Assembly (NCBI RefSeq): GCF_021190955.1
Contig: NZ_JAIOAO010000007.1
Span: 62,001 to 126,000, forward strand
Direction: 5' to 3'
Length of the DNA stretch: 64,000 bases
Origin: Parachryseolinea silvisoli
Lineage (GTDB): Bacteria; Bacteroidota; Bacteroidia; Cytophagales; Cyclobacteriaceae
The notes under the pieces: model-generated
Seen by the model: the letters and a program-made list of their open reading frames with translations, nothing else
Told to the model about the DNA's origin: nothing
Database searches by the model: none
Position numbers and translations under genes: made by a program
Shown here: piece by piece, positions 17,465-26,785 of the stretch
Layout: each line of letters begins with the position of its first letter
How positions within the stretch are numbered: the stretch's first letter is position 1

Positions 17465-19402
17465 TTAATAAAGCGGATTCTGTGGCAGGAGTTTGTTGTT
17501 CTTACCAATCTCACCCCAGGGAATCGGTTCATAATAGCATTGTTTAGAGGCTGTCCAGGCGCGGTTGATCCGGTTAAACTCGTCGAGGTAAATATACTTG
17601 CCCTCGTCGTACACGTAGTAACAGCTCAGCACGCGGTGACGGAACTGATTCAACACCTGGTCGGCTGTTCTCCACCGGCGAAGATCCCACCACCAGTGAT
17701 TCTCACCGTAGAGCTCGCGCGCGCGTTCATCGCGGATGAATTGCAAGGATGCCTCGATAGAATACGAATAGTTTGCCTTGTTGATGGTGCCAATATTCGA
17801 TGTCGACACGTCGATGGCAGGACGGGTGACCTGGGCGCCGGCACGCTCGCGGATTTTCTCAATATAATTGAAGGCCTCGTCTCTCTTACCCAGCTCATAC
17901 AGGGCTTCAGCAGAATTCAGGTAGATTTCACCCAGGCGAAATACAACCCAATGCTGGCTGCTGCGATACACCTGAACGTCACTTGCTGCTAACGTCGGAT
18001 CCACATACTTGCGAATGAAAGCCGATCCCCAACCGTTGTTCTCGCCGCCCTGATCTTCAAAATTTCCATGTGCGCCTGCGATCGTATAGTCGACACCATC
18101 GATTTTTGTCACCTGACCTCTGCCACCTAACAGACGGTTCGCCGCACTGTTAATCGGTGCCAGACCGCTACCGAAGTCCGCATCTGACGCCAATACATCG
18201 AAGTTTTTGTAAATGCCGCGCTGAATACTGAAGGCCTTGCCGCGTAGCTCATCACCGTCAAAATACATGGTACCGCGTGCACGTGGCTCCATGCCGTTCC
18301 GGATATCGCTACGATTGTCAAAACGAACCGGTGTTCCGTCCGGGTTAACAATGTCAGGCATATCATACAGTTCCATGAAATCCAGCGGCGGATAGCTTTC
18401 CGCGCCAACAAACGACGACATATCGGGCGAAGGAGACATCAATGCATCGTAGGTATGGCGCAAACGGGTATTGCCAGGAGACGTTATATCGTAGTCTTTG
18501 ATAAAAATATTCTCGGAAGATGTTCCATCCAGGAAAAGATCGGCAAAGTTCTTTGCCTTATCGGGATAGCCCCGGGTATACAGCGCAAAAGGACCTGATT
18601 CCACAACGGCTCCGGCGTCTACGCAGTACTGGAAAAACTCATCGGCTTTTGAAGCATCCATACCGGCCATGCCGGCACTTGTGGCCGCTTCACCCTGGAA
18701 GCCCAAGGACTCGCTATATTTTGCAATAGACCCTGCATAAAGCATGGTACGCGATAATAGCGCGGCAGCGACATACTTGTTCGCCCGACCGGTTTCATCC
18801 ACCTTCGTTCCCATGTTGGCAATAGCAAACGTCAGGTCTTCGTAGATAAACTTCCAGGTGTCATATTCGGTATTGCGGGGAACTTCCAGGACTTCGGCGC
18901 CCGCCAGCGGATCCTGGATATCTTTAATGATGGGAACCCCACCATAACGCTTCACCAGGCCGAAGTAATAGAACGCACGTAAGAAATGCGCTTCACCCAA
19001 CAGTTTGTTATATACGTCGTCCGTATAGTTCTCCTTGTATTTGGGGAAGTTCTGGATAAACGTATTCACGTCGCGAATACGGTCGTACGGCCAATACGCG
19101 AACCCATCGTTGTCGGGCAGCACCCACGTATTGAAAAACTCGCCACTCATATTTCCCTGGCTGTTTTTACCCGCCTCCCAGTAATTGTCCGGGCGGTACG
19201 CTGTGTTTGAATTTGTTCCGTAGTACAGGAAGTCTTCTATTGGAAGATTATTATAAATACCCGCGAAGTACTTCTTCACGCCATTCTCATTACCAAAGAG
19301 CTCCGGTTCCCCCAATATGCCCTTCGGCTCCAGGTTCAAATCCTGACACGAGAAGATTACCGCGCACAGAAGTGTTATATATATTAAATATTGTTTTTTC
19401 AT
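17465..19402 (-). CDS. SusD/RagB-family glycan-binding lipoprotein
   Basis: The protein of 645 residues has a lipoprotein signal (YITLLCAVIFSCQDLNLEP) and the SusD pattern throughout: helical TPR-like segments (LLGEAHFLRAFYYFGLVKRY, a hallmark near residue 130), and the C-terminal RxxRxxELxxExxRWWDLRRW block, here RARELYGENHWWWDLRRWRT. SusD proteins sit on the outer surface, close over the SusC channel and capture oligosaccharides. The gene is 13 bases downstream of SusC in the same operon. The length is somewhat above the family average, in the range of SusD_3-type proteins. Confidence 0.96.
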   Translation of the reverse strand: MKKQYLIYITLLCAVIFSCQDLNLEPKGILGEPELFGNENGVKKYFAGIYNNLPIEDFLYYGTNSNTAYRPDNYWEAGKNSQGNMSGEFFNTWVLPDNDGFAYWPYDRIRDVNTFIQNFPKYKENYTDDVYNKLLGEAHFLRAFYYFGLVKRYGGVPIIKDIQDPLAGAEVLEVPRNTEYDTWKFIYEDLTFAIANMGTKVDETGRANKYVAAALLSRTMLYAGSIAKYSESLGFQGEAATSAGMAGMDASKADEFFQYCVDAGAVVESGPFALYTRGYPDKAKNFADLFLDGTSSENIFIKDYDITSPGNTRLRHTYDALMSPSPDMSSFVGAESYPPLDFMELYDMPDIVNPDGTPVRFDNRSDIRNGMEPRARGTMYFDGDELRGKAFSIQRGIYKNFDVLASDADFGSGLAPINSAANRLLGGRGQVTKIDGVDYTIAGAHGNFEDQGGENNGWGSAFIRKYVDPTLAASDVQVYRSSQHWVVFRLGEIYLNSAEALYELGKRDEAFNYIEKIRERAGAQVTRPAIDVSTSNIGTINKANYSYSIEASLQFIRDERARELYGENHWWWDLRRWRTADQVLNQFRHRVLSCYYVYDEGKYIYLDEFNRINRAWTASKQCYYEPIPWGEIGKNNKLLPQNPLY

Positions 19403-19415
19403 AGCTCAGTTCTTT

Positions 19416-22400
19416 TCAGAATTTGACAGTTGCACCAATGGTATAGGTCTTATTCACAGGATAGTTGTAGAATTCGACAGATTCGGCACCTGTGCCCCCG
19501 GATGTGGGACGTTCGGGATCGATGTTTTCAAGTCCGGTAAACGTAAGCAGGTTGTATCCACTTACATAGAGTCGCAGATTTTTCATCTTAATTTTCGATG
19601 TCCATGCATAGGGAAGAGTATAACCGATCTGTGCTGTCTTCAAACGCATATAGGAGGCATTCTGAACACCGTTGGTACCTGTGCGACGACCGTCGTGACC
19701 GGTAACGGGGTAATACCCAGAGATCCATTGCGTGCTGGGATTAAAATAGTCCGCATTGGGGTCTGCCGGACGCCACCGGTCCATAAAATAGTCCAATGTA
19801 TTTTGTCCGCCGAACGGTAATGCTTCTGTCAGTACTTCAGAGTACTGAACATAAACACCCCACGCACCTTGAAAATCTAACGCCAGGTCGAGTCCTTTCC
19901 AGGTTCCTCCAAGTGAAATGCCGTAGTTAAATACGGGGCGACCTATGGAGGCTATCGGGTGCTGATCCTGATCGTTGATCACGCCATCTTCATTCCAGTC
20001 GTTTAGCACCCAGTCGCCGGGCAAGGTATTTTGCCCCACGGGAAGTCCATAGTTCTGGATTTGCTCGTAGCTGGTGAACTGTGTTTGAGATTCGTTACCC
20101 CACCAGATATCGGTGTTACGTCCGCTGGTACGGTTTCTCCACTTGTCATATGAGTTGCCGGCAGGCGTTTCCAGCCAACTGGTCCTTCTGCGCTTTGTAG
20201 CAGAAAGCTGACCGCCTACATAGTAATTGATGTCCTTAAAGGTATTCGTATAGCGCAAGGATATCTCATAACCGAAGTTACGCTCGCTATTCAGGTTTTC
20301 CTGGGGTAAGCTGGCGCCTACAGTACCGGGGATGACGGCAGCGCTGGTGGCCAGTATGCCGGTAAGGTCACGCTTATAAACGTCTACACTGCCGCTCAGC
20401 TTTTGACTAAGCAATCCAAAATCGAGGCCGATGTTATATGCTTTCGCATTATACCATGTCAAATTCGGGTTCGGGATACTCTGCGCCGATACACCGCCGG
20501 TTAACGAGCCGCCATAGTACCATCCGTACTCGTTGCCATTTAACCCGTAACCTGTCGCAGGAGGATACACTCCGGCAATGGCGTCATTCGCCATTTCTCC
20601 GTACGAGCCTCTGATCTTCAGGTTATCAAGAAACTCAAAGTTGTCTTTGATGAAACTTTCCTCGCTCAAGCGCCATCCCAGTGAAATCGAAGGGAAGAAT
20701 CCAAACCGGTTGCCCTCCGGAAAGCGTGAGGATCCATCGTACCGAAATTTGAAATCAAGCAAATACTTACCTCTGAAATCATAGTTCAGGGAACCGATCA
20801 GCGACTTACTCGCCTGGTCACCTATGTCTCCTTCGGTAGCGCGTTGATTTTTATCTTCACCGGCAAATAAATATTCAGAATCTACAAATAGCTCGCGATA
20901 AGCATTGATACCGTCCCAGGCATTGTATCGTTCTTCGTAAATAAGAAAGCTACCTACGTTATGATCACCTGCAAAGGTGTGGTTATAGTGCAATCCCAAC
21001 TGCATGTTCGTGCTGTAGTTAAGATTGACGCTTCTTGTGATATCCGAAGGTGTATTTCGCTGAATCGGGCTATACGTATCCGTGTCCTCATTATAGCGAT
21101 ACAATGTGTACGCACGCTTGTAGGTGGTAAAATCCGGTAGGCTCGGGGAATAATCATAGATGCCTTTTGCCGACAATCCGTCTATTCCGGGAATCTCATA
21201 TTCGAGTGTCAGTGTCCCATTGTACCTTCTATCCTTGGTAATGTTGTAGCCCACATAGTCAGCATCGGTCTGCGTAATCATGTTGGCGCCTTCATTCAGG
21301 AATTCGGAATCTCCATTTGGATATAAGGGGTTATCGTTAGCATAAAAAGAAGCGTCCGGGCGGGTCAACCAGGTTAACTTATAGGTGGTCCATCCTGTTC
21401 CGTTCGGTTGGTGCGTGTCGACCATGATTGCGCCTAACGAAACACGCGCGCTCAATCTTTTTGTGATCTGCGCATCGATATTGGTCCGCATGTTCCAACG
21501 TGATGAGTAGTAGTCATTACTTTTATACGACCCCATCTGCTTGTTGTAGCCGAGGTTGAAGTAGTAGCGCATCTTCTCACCTCCGCCGTTTACACTCAGG
21601 TTGGTTTCCGTTTGCGGGGTGGTCTTGTGAAACACCTCATCAAACCAATCATAAGATTTTTTAGTCCCGTTACGGTATTCCTCGATCTGCTCCTCTGTGT
21701 AGATCGGGTTTGCCCGCTCGAAATAGCTTCTTCCAAAGTCCTGCGCAACCTGTTCGTTTCTCAACGTCATATAATCCACGGCGTTGACGCTTTTCGGTAC
21801 ATACAGAAATTGCTGCCAGGAAGTACTGCTATTCAAGGTGACATCCACCTTTCCGTCCGGGTTTGAAATCCCCTTTTTGGTGGTGACCACGACCACACCG
21901 TTGGCTGCCCGTAGGCCGTAGACGGCTGCGGAGCCGTCTTTCAGGATGGTTACGTTTTCAATTTCTTCCGAGCTCATGCGCGCGAAAAAGTCTTTGTCGC
22001 GAACAATACCATCAATCACAAACAACGGATCGCCCATACCCCGAATATCGATTTGGGTGTCATAGGCACCCGGCGCTGCGCTCTTTTGGACGATTCGGAC
22101 GCCGGGTAGTTTACCGGTCAATGCGTTCAGTACGTTCTCGTTTTTGGTTCGGACGATATCCTTGTTATCGATTATCGATACAGCTCCGGTCAACGTTGCT
22201 CTTTTCTGTGTGCTGTACCCCATGACCACCACTTCGCCGAGGCTTGTAACGTCGGCCTCCATAGAAACGTCGACCACCGAAAGGGCGCCGACCGAAACTT
22301 TCTGCATAACATATCCTATAAAGCTGAACACCAGCACGGATTCGTCTGACGGGACTACAATGGCAAATTTTCCGTCGGCATCAGTCACTGTCCCACCGGT

Positions 22401-22697
22401 CGACCCCTCGATGATAACGCTCACGCCGGGAAGTCCTGCACCGGTCTCGTCGTTCACTGTACCGGTAATTTGTCTGCCTTGCGGAATTACCGCATCGGTT
22501 CCTTCACTCTTCACCCCTCCAGTTGCCCGGAAGGCCCCGTCGCTTGCCGTCGAAATGGCAACGGTTCGTTGCCCTTCAGCATGTTTATTCCCCCATAAAG
22601 AAGCCTCGGTTCCCTTGACTGACGCCGCCTGCGCCGAGGCTAAAGCACACCAGGCCAGGGAAAAAAGCAGGTAGATTTTACCCATAGAATTGAACAT
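19416..22697 (-). CDS. SusC/RagA-family TonB-dependent outer-membrane transporter
   Basis: This 1093-residue protein has a signal peptide (ending about residue 24), an extended linker, a carboxypeptidase-D-like regulatory domain (GRQITGTVNDETGAGLPGVS, about 76-160), the SusC TonB-box/plug region (LGEVVVMGYSTQKRATLTGA) and the plug signature DPLFVIDGIVRD, followed by a 22-strand barrel ending in an aromatic-rich strand (TYTIGATVKF). It imports oligosaccharides captured by the partner SusD, using energy from TonB-ExbBD. The start may be the second ATG (22685). A -7 element lies at 22761-22768. A linker of about 50 residues between signal peptide and the regulatory domain is unusual, with no STN domain. 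Confidence 0.96.
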   Translation of the reverse strand: MFNSMGKIYLLFSLAWCALASAQAASVKGTEASLWGNKHAEGQRTVAISTASDGAFRATGGVKSEGTDAVIPQGRQITGTVNDETGAGLPGVSVIIEGSTGGTVTDADGKFAIVVPSDESVLVFSFIGYVMQKVSVGALSVVDVSMEADVTSLGEVVVMGYSTQKRATLTGAVSIIDNKDIVRTKNENVLNALTGKLPGVRIVQKSAAPGAYDTQIDIRGMGDPLFVIDGIVRDKDFFARMSSEEIENVTILKDGSAAVYGLRAANGVVVVTTKKGISNPDGKVDVTLNSSTSWQQFLYVPKSVNAVDYMTLRNEQVAQDFGRSYFERANPIYTEEQIEEYRNGTKKSYDWFDEVFHKTTPQTETNLSVNGGGEKMRYYFNLGYNKQMGSYKSNDYYSSRWNMRTNIDAQITKRLSARVSLGAIMVDTHQPNGTGWTTYKLTWLTRPDASFYANDNPLYPNGDSEFLNEGANMITQTDADYVGYNITKDRRYNGTLTLEYEIPGIDGLSAKGIYDYSPSLPDFTTYKRAYTLYRYNEDTDTYSPIQRNTPSDITRSVNLNYSTNMQLGLHYNHTFAGDHNVGSFLIYEERYNAWDGINAYRELFVDSEYLFAGEDKNQRATEGDIGDQASKSLIGSLNYDFRGKYLLDFKFRYDGSSRFPEGNRFGFFPSISLGWRLSEESFIKDNFEFLDNLKIRGSYGEMANDAIAGVYPPATGYGLNGNEYGWYYGGSLTGGVSAQSIPNPNLTWYNAKAYNIGLDFGLLSQKLSGSVDVYKRDLTGILATSAAVIPGTVGASLPQENLNSERNFGYEISLRYTNTFKDINYYVGGQLSATKRRRTSWLETPAGNSYDKWRNRTSGRNTDIWWGNESQTQFTSYEQIQNYGLPVGQNTLPGDWVLNDWNEDGVINDQDQHPIASIGRPVFNYGISLGGTWKGLDLALDFQGAWGVYVQYSEVLTEALPFGGQNTLDYFMDRWRPADPNADYFNPSTQWISGYYPVTGHDGRRTGTNGVQNASYMRLKTAQIGYTLPYAWTSKIKMKNLRLYVSGYNLLTFTGLENIDPERPTSGGTGAESVEFYNYPVNKTYTIGATVKF

Positions 22698-23171
22698 TTA
22701 GGTTTTGGTTAAGATTACTGTTACCGTTTGCGATTGATGATTCAATCGTTAGCAGCAAGTCAAACCTAGGGCAGTTCAATTAATTTCCTCTTAAATCCCT
22801 ATTAATTCGGCTGTTAACTCATTAATGCCGTAGTTTTTTTGAAAATTTTCAAAAACGATGGGGTGGGATGATTGGAATCGATCTCGCGAAAGGTCGAAAA
22901 TAGAATGCACGCCATTACATTGGACGATGCCGGCTGCGAATGTTCGTGCGAGTTGTTACAAACTCCGACTGAAATTTGTCGGAAACCTGATGCTCCCTGA
23001 GGAAATGAAGCTGAGACATGAATTAATATAGACTTAAAAAGAGCGGTGCGCCAATTTTAAGCGGATTGCCGGTCAACTCTTCGTATCTGTATCTCCTTCC
23101 TGTTATAAAACAGTCAAAAGGAATAATATGTCGCTGGTTTTATTTGTTTTTCGATTTACATTCGCCCCTCT
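22698..23171. other. Intergenic region between divergent susC operon and SPOR-OmpA gene
   Basis: The 474-base gap holds the probable susC promoter (22761-22768). A 6-bp inverted repeat TCCGAC/GTCGGA is at 22964-22969 and 22978-22983, and a 5-bp one, CTGTT/AACAG, lies near 23100. No open frame of convincing composition is seen, and I could not identify the + strand promoter. Confidence 0.5.
22761..22768 (-). promoter_or_regulatory. Bacteroidota-type -7 promoter element of the susC operon
   Basis: On the minus strand this reads TAGGTTTG, an exact match to the Bacteroidota -7 consensus TAnnTTTG. It lies 64 bases upstream of the susC start. A weak -33-like TTTA is found about 23 bases further upstream. 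The match is short, so it could be by chance, but position and strand fit. Confidence 0.5.
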
Positions 23172-24389
23172 ATGTCTATAGGTCGACCCTCCTCTACCGC
23201 TCTGCGGAATCTCCTTATCCTGATCGCTTCCGTTACATCCGGCATAGCCCAGGCCCAGAATCAGTCCGAAACCTATTATGTGGTTGTCGGCGGTTTTGCT
23301 GTTCATAAGAATGCCGAGCGGTTCACAGAGCAAGTGCTCACCAGGAACTATCCGGCGCGATATGCGTTCAATCCCGTCCGCAACCTTTACTATGTATACG
23401 TGCAGGTTACCGCCGATCCGCAGCGTGCACGACAGCTAGCCTACCGGTTACGCCTGGAGTCCGAGTTCACAGGAACCTGGATCTACCAGGGCCCACTCGA
23501 AGGAAACACAGCCATTGAGGCCCAGGCTATCGCAGAATATGATGCAGAAACAGGCGCCGGTCCTTTGCCCTCGGAGGGTGCCGCGCCGGGTAACGAAGCT
23601 GGGCCTAGTCCCAACGTCATCGCCACAAACCAGTCCGGCCCACCGGCAGCAGAAGCAGGAGCAACAGACCCTGCAGGGAGTACTGTGGCCGCCAGGCCTG
23701 CTATCGAAACCACACCGGCTAAACCGGCAGGCAAAGAATTTATCTTCCGGCTTACGACCGGTGCCGATAATACCGCCGTTTCCGGCCCTGTTTACCTTAT
23801 GCAGGAAGCCGGCACACAGCCGCAGCGCATCGCCTCCGACGAAAAAGTTATTATACCTCCGCCGACATCGGGCAAAGTGACAATTGTCTGCCATGTGGTA
23901 GGTTACAAGCTTGCTAAACGGACCATACCCTACGACAACCCCGGCGCTGCAGGAGAGCGCGTTATTCCTATCAAGCTTGTGCCTGTAGCCCCAGGTGACT
24001 ATATAGAACTCGAGAACGTTAAATTTTTTGATCACACTGCCATCTTCACGCCGGCATCTGAGGACGAGCTTCTCCAGCTTGTAAACCTGATGGGCAATCC
24101 CCGCTTTCGGGTTCGCTTGTACGGTCACACCCACAGCAACGAGCGTGGCGACATAACAACACTGGGCACAACGACCAACTTCTTTGCACCGGATCCTGCC
24201 ACCAACGCCACCAGCCATGGATCAGGTAAGGAACTGTCGAGACTTCGCGCCGAAGCCGTGAAGGCATACCTCGTCAGCAAAGGCATTGACGCTGCGCGCA
24301 TCAGTACCAAAGGCTATGGCGCCCAGTTGGCTGTCTATGAACAGGCTGCTGCTAACGACCGGATAGAAGTAGAGATTCTGAAAAACTAA
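23172..24389 (+). CDS. SPOR-OmpA fusion envelope protein
   Basis: The 405-residue protein has a signal peptide (residues 1-29, ending GIAQAQ), a SPOR domain (about 33-105: YYVVVGGFAVHKNAERF ... YYVYVQVTADPQRARQL), a long proline/alanine-rich linker (about 110-180), a small beta domain (about 185-270) and a C-terminal OmpA domain (about 285-400: NVKFFDHTAIFTPASEDEL, then YGHTHSNER and LSRLRAEAVKAYLVSKGID). SPOR domains bind denuded glycan strands of peptidoglycan, and OmpA domains bind the peptide part, so it probably tethers the wall. It has no adjacent operon partner. The OmpA domain keeps the usual R residue in LSRLRAEAV and the GxG turn (KGYGAQLA). Confidence 0.85.
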   Translation: MSIGRPSSTALRNLLILIASVTSGIAQAQNQSETYYVVVGGFAVHKNAERFTEQVLTRNYPARYAFNPVRNLYYVYVQVTADPQRARQLAYRLRLESEFTGTWIYQGPLEGNTAIEAQAIAEYDAETGAGPLPSEGAAPGNEAGPSPNVIATNQSGPPAAEAGATDPAGSTVAARPAIETTPAKPAGKEFIFRLTTGADNTAVSGPVYLMQEAGTQPQRIASDEKVIIPPPTSGKVTIVCHVVGYKLAKRTIPYDNPGAAGERVIPIKLVPVAPGDYIELENVKFFDHTAIFTPASEDELLQLVNLMGNPRFRVRLYGHTHSNERGDITTLGTTTNFFAPDPATNATSHGSGKELSRLRAEAVKAYLVSKGIDAARISTKGYGAQLAVYEQAAANDRIEVEILKN

Positions 24390-24709
24390 GGAAGTCTTCG
24401 ATTCTTTCGGATAGCCATGCCGATGTAAGTTAATACAATATTCACACAGCCATTACGCCCACGACACAGGAAAAATCTTCCTTTATGCCCGGGGACGGTT
24501 CACATCGCATGCTCTTACAGCGGCGGCACCTGCCACCTGTCTTTTCTTTGTACTATGCCCACCACAACGCCCACATCCGCCGCGGTGAACGCGAAAAGAA
24601 CTCCGTTTAAATTAGTATATTTTATAAACCAACCGTTTCGAGCGAATATACACGTTGGATAACATGACATCAGTATTAGGATTTTACCAAACCATTAATA
24701 ATAATACTT
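24390..24709. other. Intergenic region before the XylR-like regulator
   Basis: The 320-base gap between two + strand genes shows an A/T-rich tract (24603-24630) suitable for a promoter but no exact TAnnTTTG element. No hairpin with a U-tract follows the SPOR-OmpA gene. I see no gene here. Confidence 0.4.
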
Positions 24710-25888
24710 ATGATCAAGATCATTCTACTATGCGATTTCGGCGAGGAGTATGGCAAGAGCTTGCTCCGCGGCATCACCCGCTACTCGAAAGATCACGGTC
24801 CCTGGGCTTTTTGTCGTATGCCCGCATACTTCCGTGAGCACCTCGGCATCGATGGCATACTGCAATGGGCCCGTGAATGGGGAGCGCACGGCATCATCGG
24901 CCAGTTCTATCATACTGAAGAGATTCAGAAATTCACCCGGGCGGGAATTCCGGTGCTGGCCCAGGACTTCAAAGAACGTTTTACGGACATCCCCAATATC
25001 ACCGGCGACTACCACGAAGCGGGGAGAATAGGTGCTGAGTATTTTCTAAAAAAAGGATTTAGCCATTTCGCCTTCTACGGCTTCCAGCACATCGTCTGGT
25101 CACGTGAGCGTGCCGAGGGTTTTGAAGAGCGTCTGCGGCAGGCGGGCCATATGGTACATTACTATGAGCATAACGAAGGCGCTCCGGCGGATGTGTGGTA
25201 TTATAAGCCCTCCGTGCTGATTCAGTGGCTCCGGTCACTGCCCACACCAATAGCGCTGATGACCTGCGATGACAACCAGGGTCATCATATTACCGAGGCT
25301 GCGCGCCACGCGGGCATACGTATTCCCGAAGACATGGCCGTGCTGGGTGTGGACAACGACGAGATGGTCTGCAACCTCTCCGACCCACCTCTTTCGAGCA
25401 TCGGCCTCGACACGGAAAAAAGCGGTTACGATGCCGCTCGTGTCATGGAGCAAATGATCCGTGCAGGCACCTGTTCCGGCCCTGACATCGTGGTACGGCC
25501 GACACAGGTAATTTCCCGGCAGTCGACCGACATCTTTGCCAGTCAGGACAAATACATTGTTAACGCGCTGAAATATATACACGATAATCTGGACAAAAAC
25601 CTCAATGTGGAACAGGTGCTAAAAGAAGTGCCGCTATCCCGCCGGTCGCTCGAAAAACGTTTTATCCAGATTACCGGGTATCCCGTCTACGAATATATCT
25701 ATCACCAGCGCATCGAACGTTTTACACAAAAGCTACTGGAAACGGACATGACCATTTTCGAGATTGCGCTCGACCTGGGACTAAGCGACAGCAAGAACAT
25801 TGCAAGACAGTTCAAACAAATCAAAGGTGTTACACCGATGGAGTATCGCAAAAAATATATGTTGGCGAAACAAGGCGCTACGGCGTAG
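24710..25888 (+). CDS. XylR-like transcription regulator (PBP1 + AraC domains)
   Basis: The protein of 392 residues combines an N-terminal periplasmic-binding-protein-type sensor (about 1-270, with GIPVLAQDFKERF and LMTCDDNQGHHITEAARHAG, as in LacI/XylR ligand domains) and a C-terminal AraC/XylS double helix-turn-helix (about 285-390: VEQVLKEVPLSRRSLEKRF, then IFEIALDLGLSDSKNIAR). XylR-type proteins bind a free sugar and activate sugar-utilisation genes. The downstream genes are on the opposite strand, so it probably acts on a distant or neighbouring locus such as the SusC/SusD loci on either side. The start at 24710 is the only one giving a complete binding domain. Confidence 0.92.
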   Translation: MIKIILLCDFGEEYGKSLLRGITRYSKDHGPWAFCRMPAYFREHLGIDGILQWAREWGAHGIIGQFYHTEEIQKFTRAGIPVLAQDFKERFTDIPNITGDYHEAGRIGAEYFLKKGFSHFAFYGFQHIVWSRERAEGFEERLRQAGHMVHYYEHNEGAPADVWYYKPSVLIQWLRSLPTPIALMTCDDNQGHHITEAARHAGIRIPEDMAVLGVDNDEMVCNLSDPPLSSIGLDTEKSGYDAARVMEQMIRAGTCSGPDIVVRPTQVISRQSTDIFASQDKYIVNALKYIHDNLDKNLNVEQVLKEVPLSRRSLEKRFIQITGYPVYEYIYHQRIERFTQKLLETDMTIFEIALDLGLSDSKNIARQFKQIKGVTPMEYRKKYMLAKQGATA

Positions 25889-25925
25889 CATGTAAATCCG
25901 TCCTTTTATTTGAAAGGCAGCTTTG

Positions 25926-26774
25926 TTATGGGTGCAGGTCGTTCTTGCGAAGTATGGTCAGCAACAACGCGGGCTCGTCTGTCTGCACAATGTTCGCGCC
26001 GTGCTCGAGCAACGCCTTTAACGCACGTCTTTCGCGGCCTTTACGCAAATCGTCGTCGAGGTCGCCGAGGGCGTTAATCCACGTGCGGGCAAAACTGTCT
26101 CGTATACGTTGCGTGACCTGTTCGGTATAACAGGTAAAGTCGATGTGTACTGCCGGTGGGTCGAAGACCAGCGCAGAGTCGGTCTCGGCATCGTTGTGCA
26201 CCCGCGGCATCACCATGAGCTTATCGTCCGCCCGTTGAATACGGCGAAGCATGGCATAGTCCGAGTCGAAGAAGAAGACAATATCCTCTGTGGCCGTTTT
26301 TTTGACAACAGCCAGGATAGGCGTTATGTTGTCGGTCTTCAGGTCCAGGTCTACCAGCACATGTCCGGCGGCTGTCTCCAGCGCTTCTTGCAGCGACGGG
26401 ATTTTGAGCGATGTTCTCCGGCCCTTGTCGACAAGGAAAAGCTCTTGCAGCTGTTTCCAGGTGAGCGCCTCGGCCTCGCCTTTACCCGTGGTGGTGCGGT
26501 CGAGGGTATGATCGTGCAGCAGGAACGGCACACCATCTCGGGATACCTTCACATCGATCTCCACAATGTCCACTCCCACCCGAATCCCCTCCCGGATTGC
26601 CGGAATGGAGTTTTCAGGGTAACGATTGTGTACCGCCCGGTGGGCAGCCACCAGTACCGTTGTACTGGTAGCACTCCGGAAGTCCTGGCGGATAGCTTCC
26701 ATGCTTCGCTGGGCAGATACATCGGTCCAGTAGAGAAATACGCAATACACCACCCCTAAAACACGCACGTTCAT
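25926..26774 (-). CDS. Glycerophosphodiester phosphodiesterase family protein
   Basis: This 282-residue protein has an N-terminal signal peptide (about 1-21) and a GDPD TIM-barrel. The family residues are visible: AHRAVHN (His45, Arg46), PENS (Glu54, Asn55), IVEIDVKVSRDG (Glu72, Asp74) and LLHDHTLDRTT (His87, Asp88). These form the acid-base and metal site that cleaves glycerophosphodiesters to glycerol-3-phosphate and an alcohol. It lies 11 bases downstream of the PhoPQ-related gene and is likely periplasmic. It is shorter at the C-terminus than some glycerophosphodiesterases but all catalytic motifs are present. Confidence 0.92.
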   Translation of the reverse strand: MNVRVLGVVYCVFLYWTDVSAQRSMEAIRQDFRSATSTTVLVAAHRAVHNRYPENSIPAIREGIRVGVDIVEIDVKVSRDGVPFLLHDHTLDRTTTGKGEAEALTWKQLQELFLVDKGRRTSLKIPSLQEALETAAGHVLVDLDLKTDNITPILAVVKKTATEDIVFFFDSDYAMLRRIQRADDKLMVMPRVHNDAETDSALVFDPPAVHIDFTCYTEQVTQRIRDSFARTWINALGDLDDDLRKGRERRALKALLEHGANIVQTDEPALLLTILRKNDLHP

Positions 26775-26785
26775 ATCGCAGCTGT

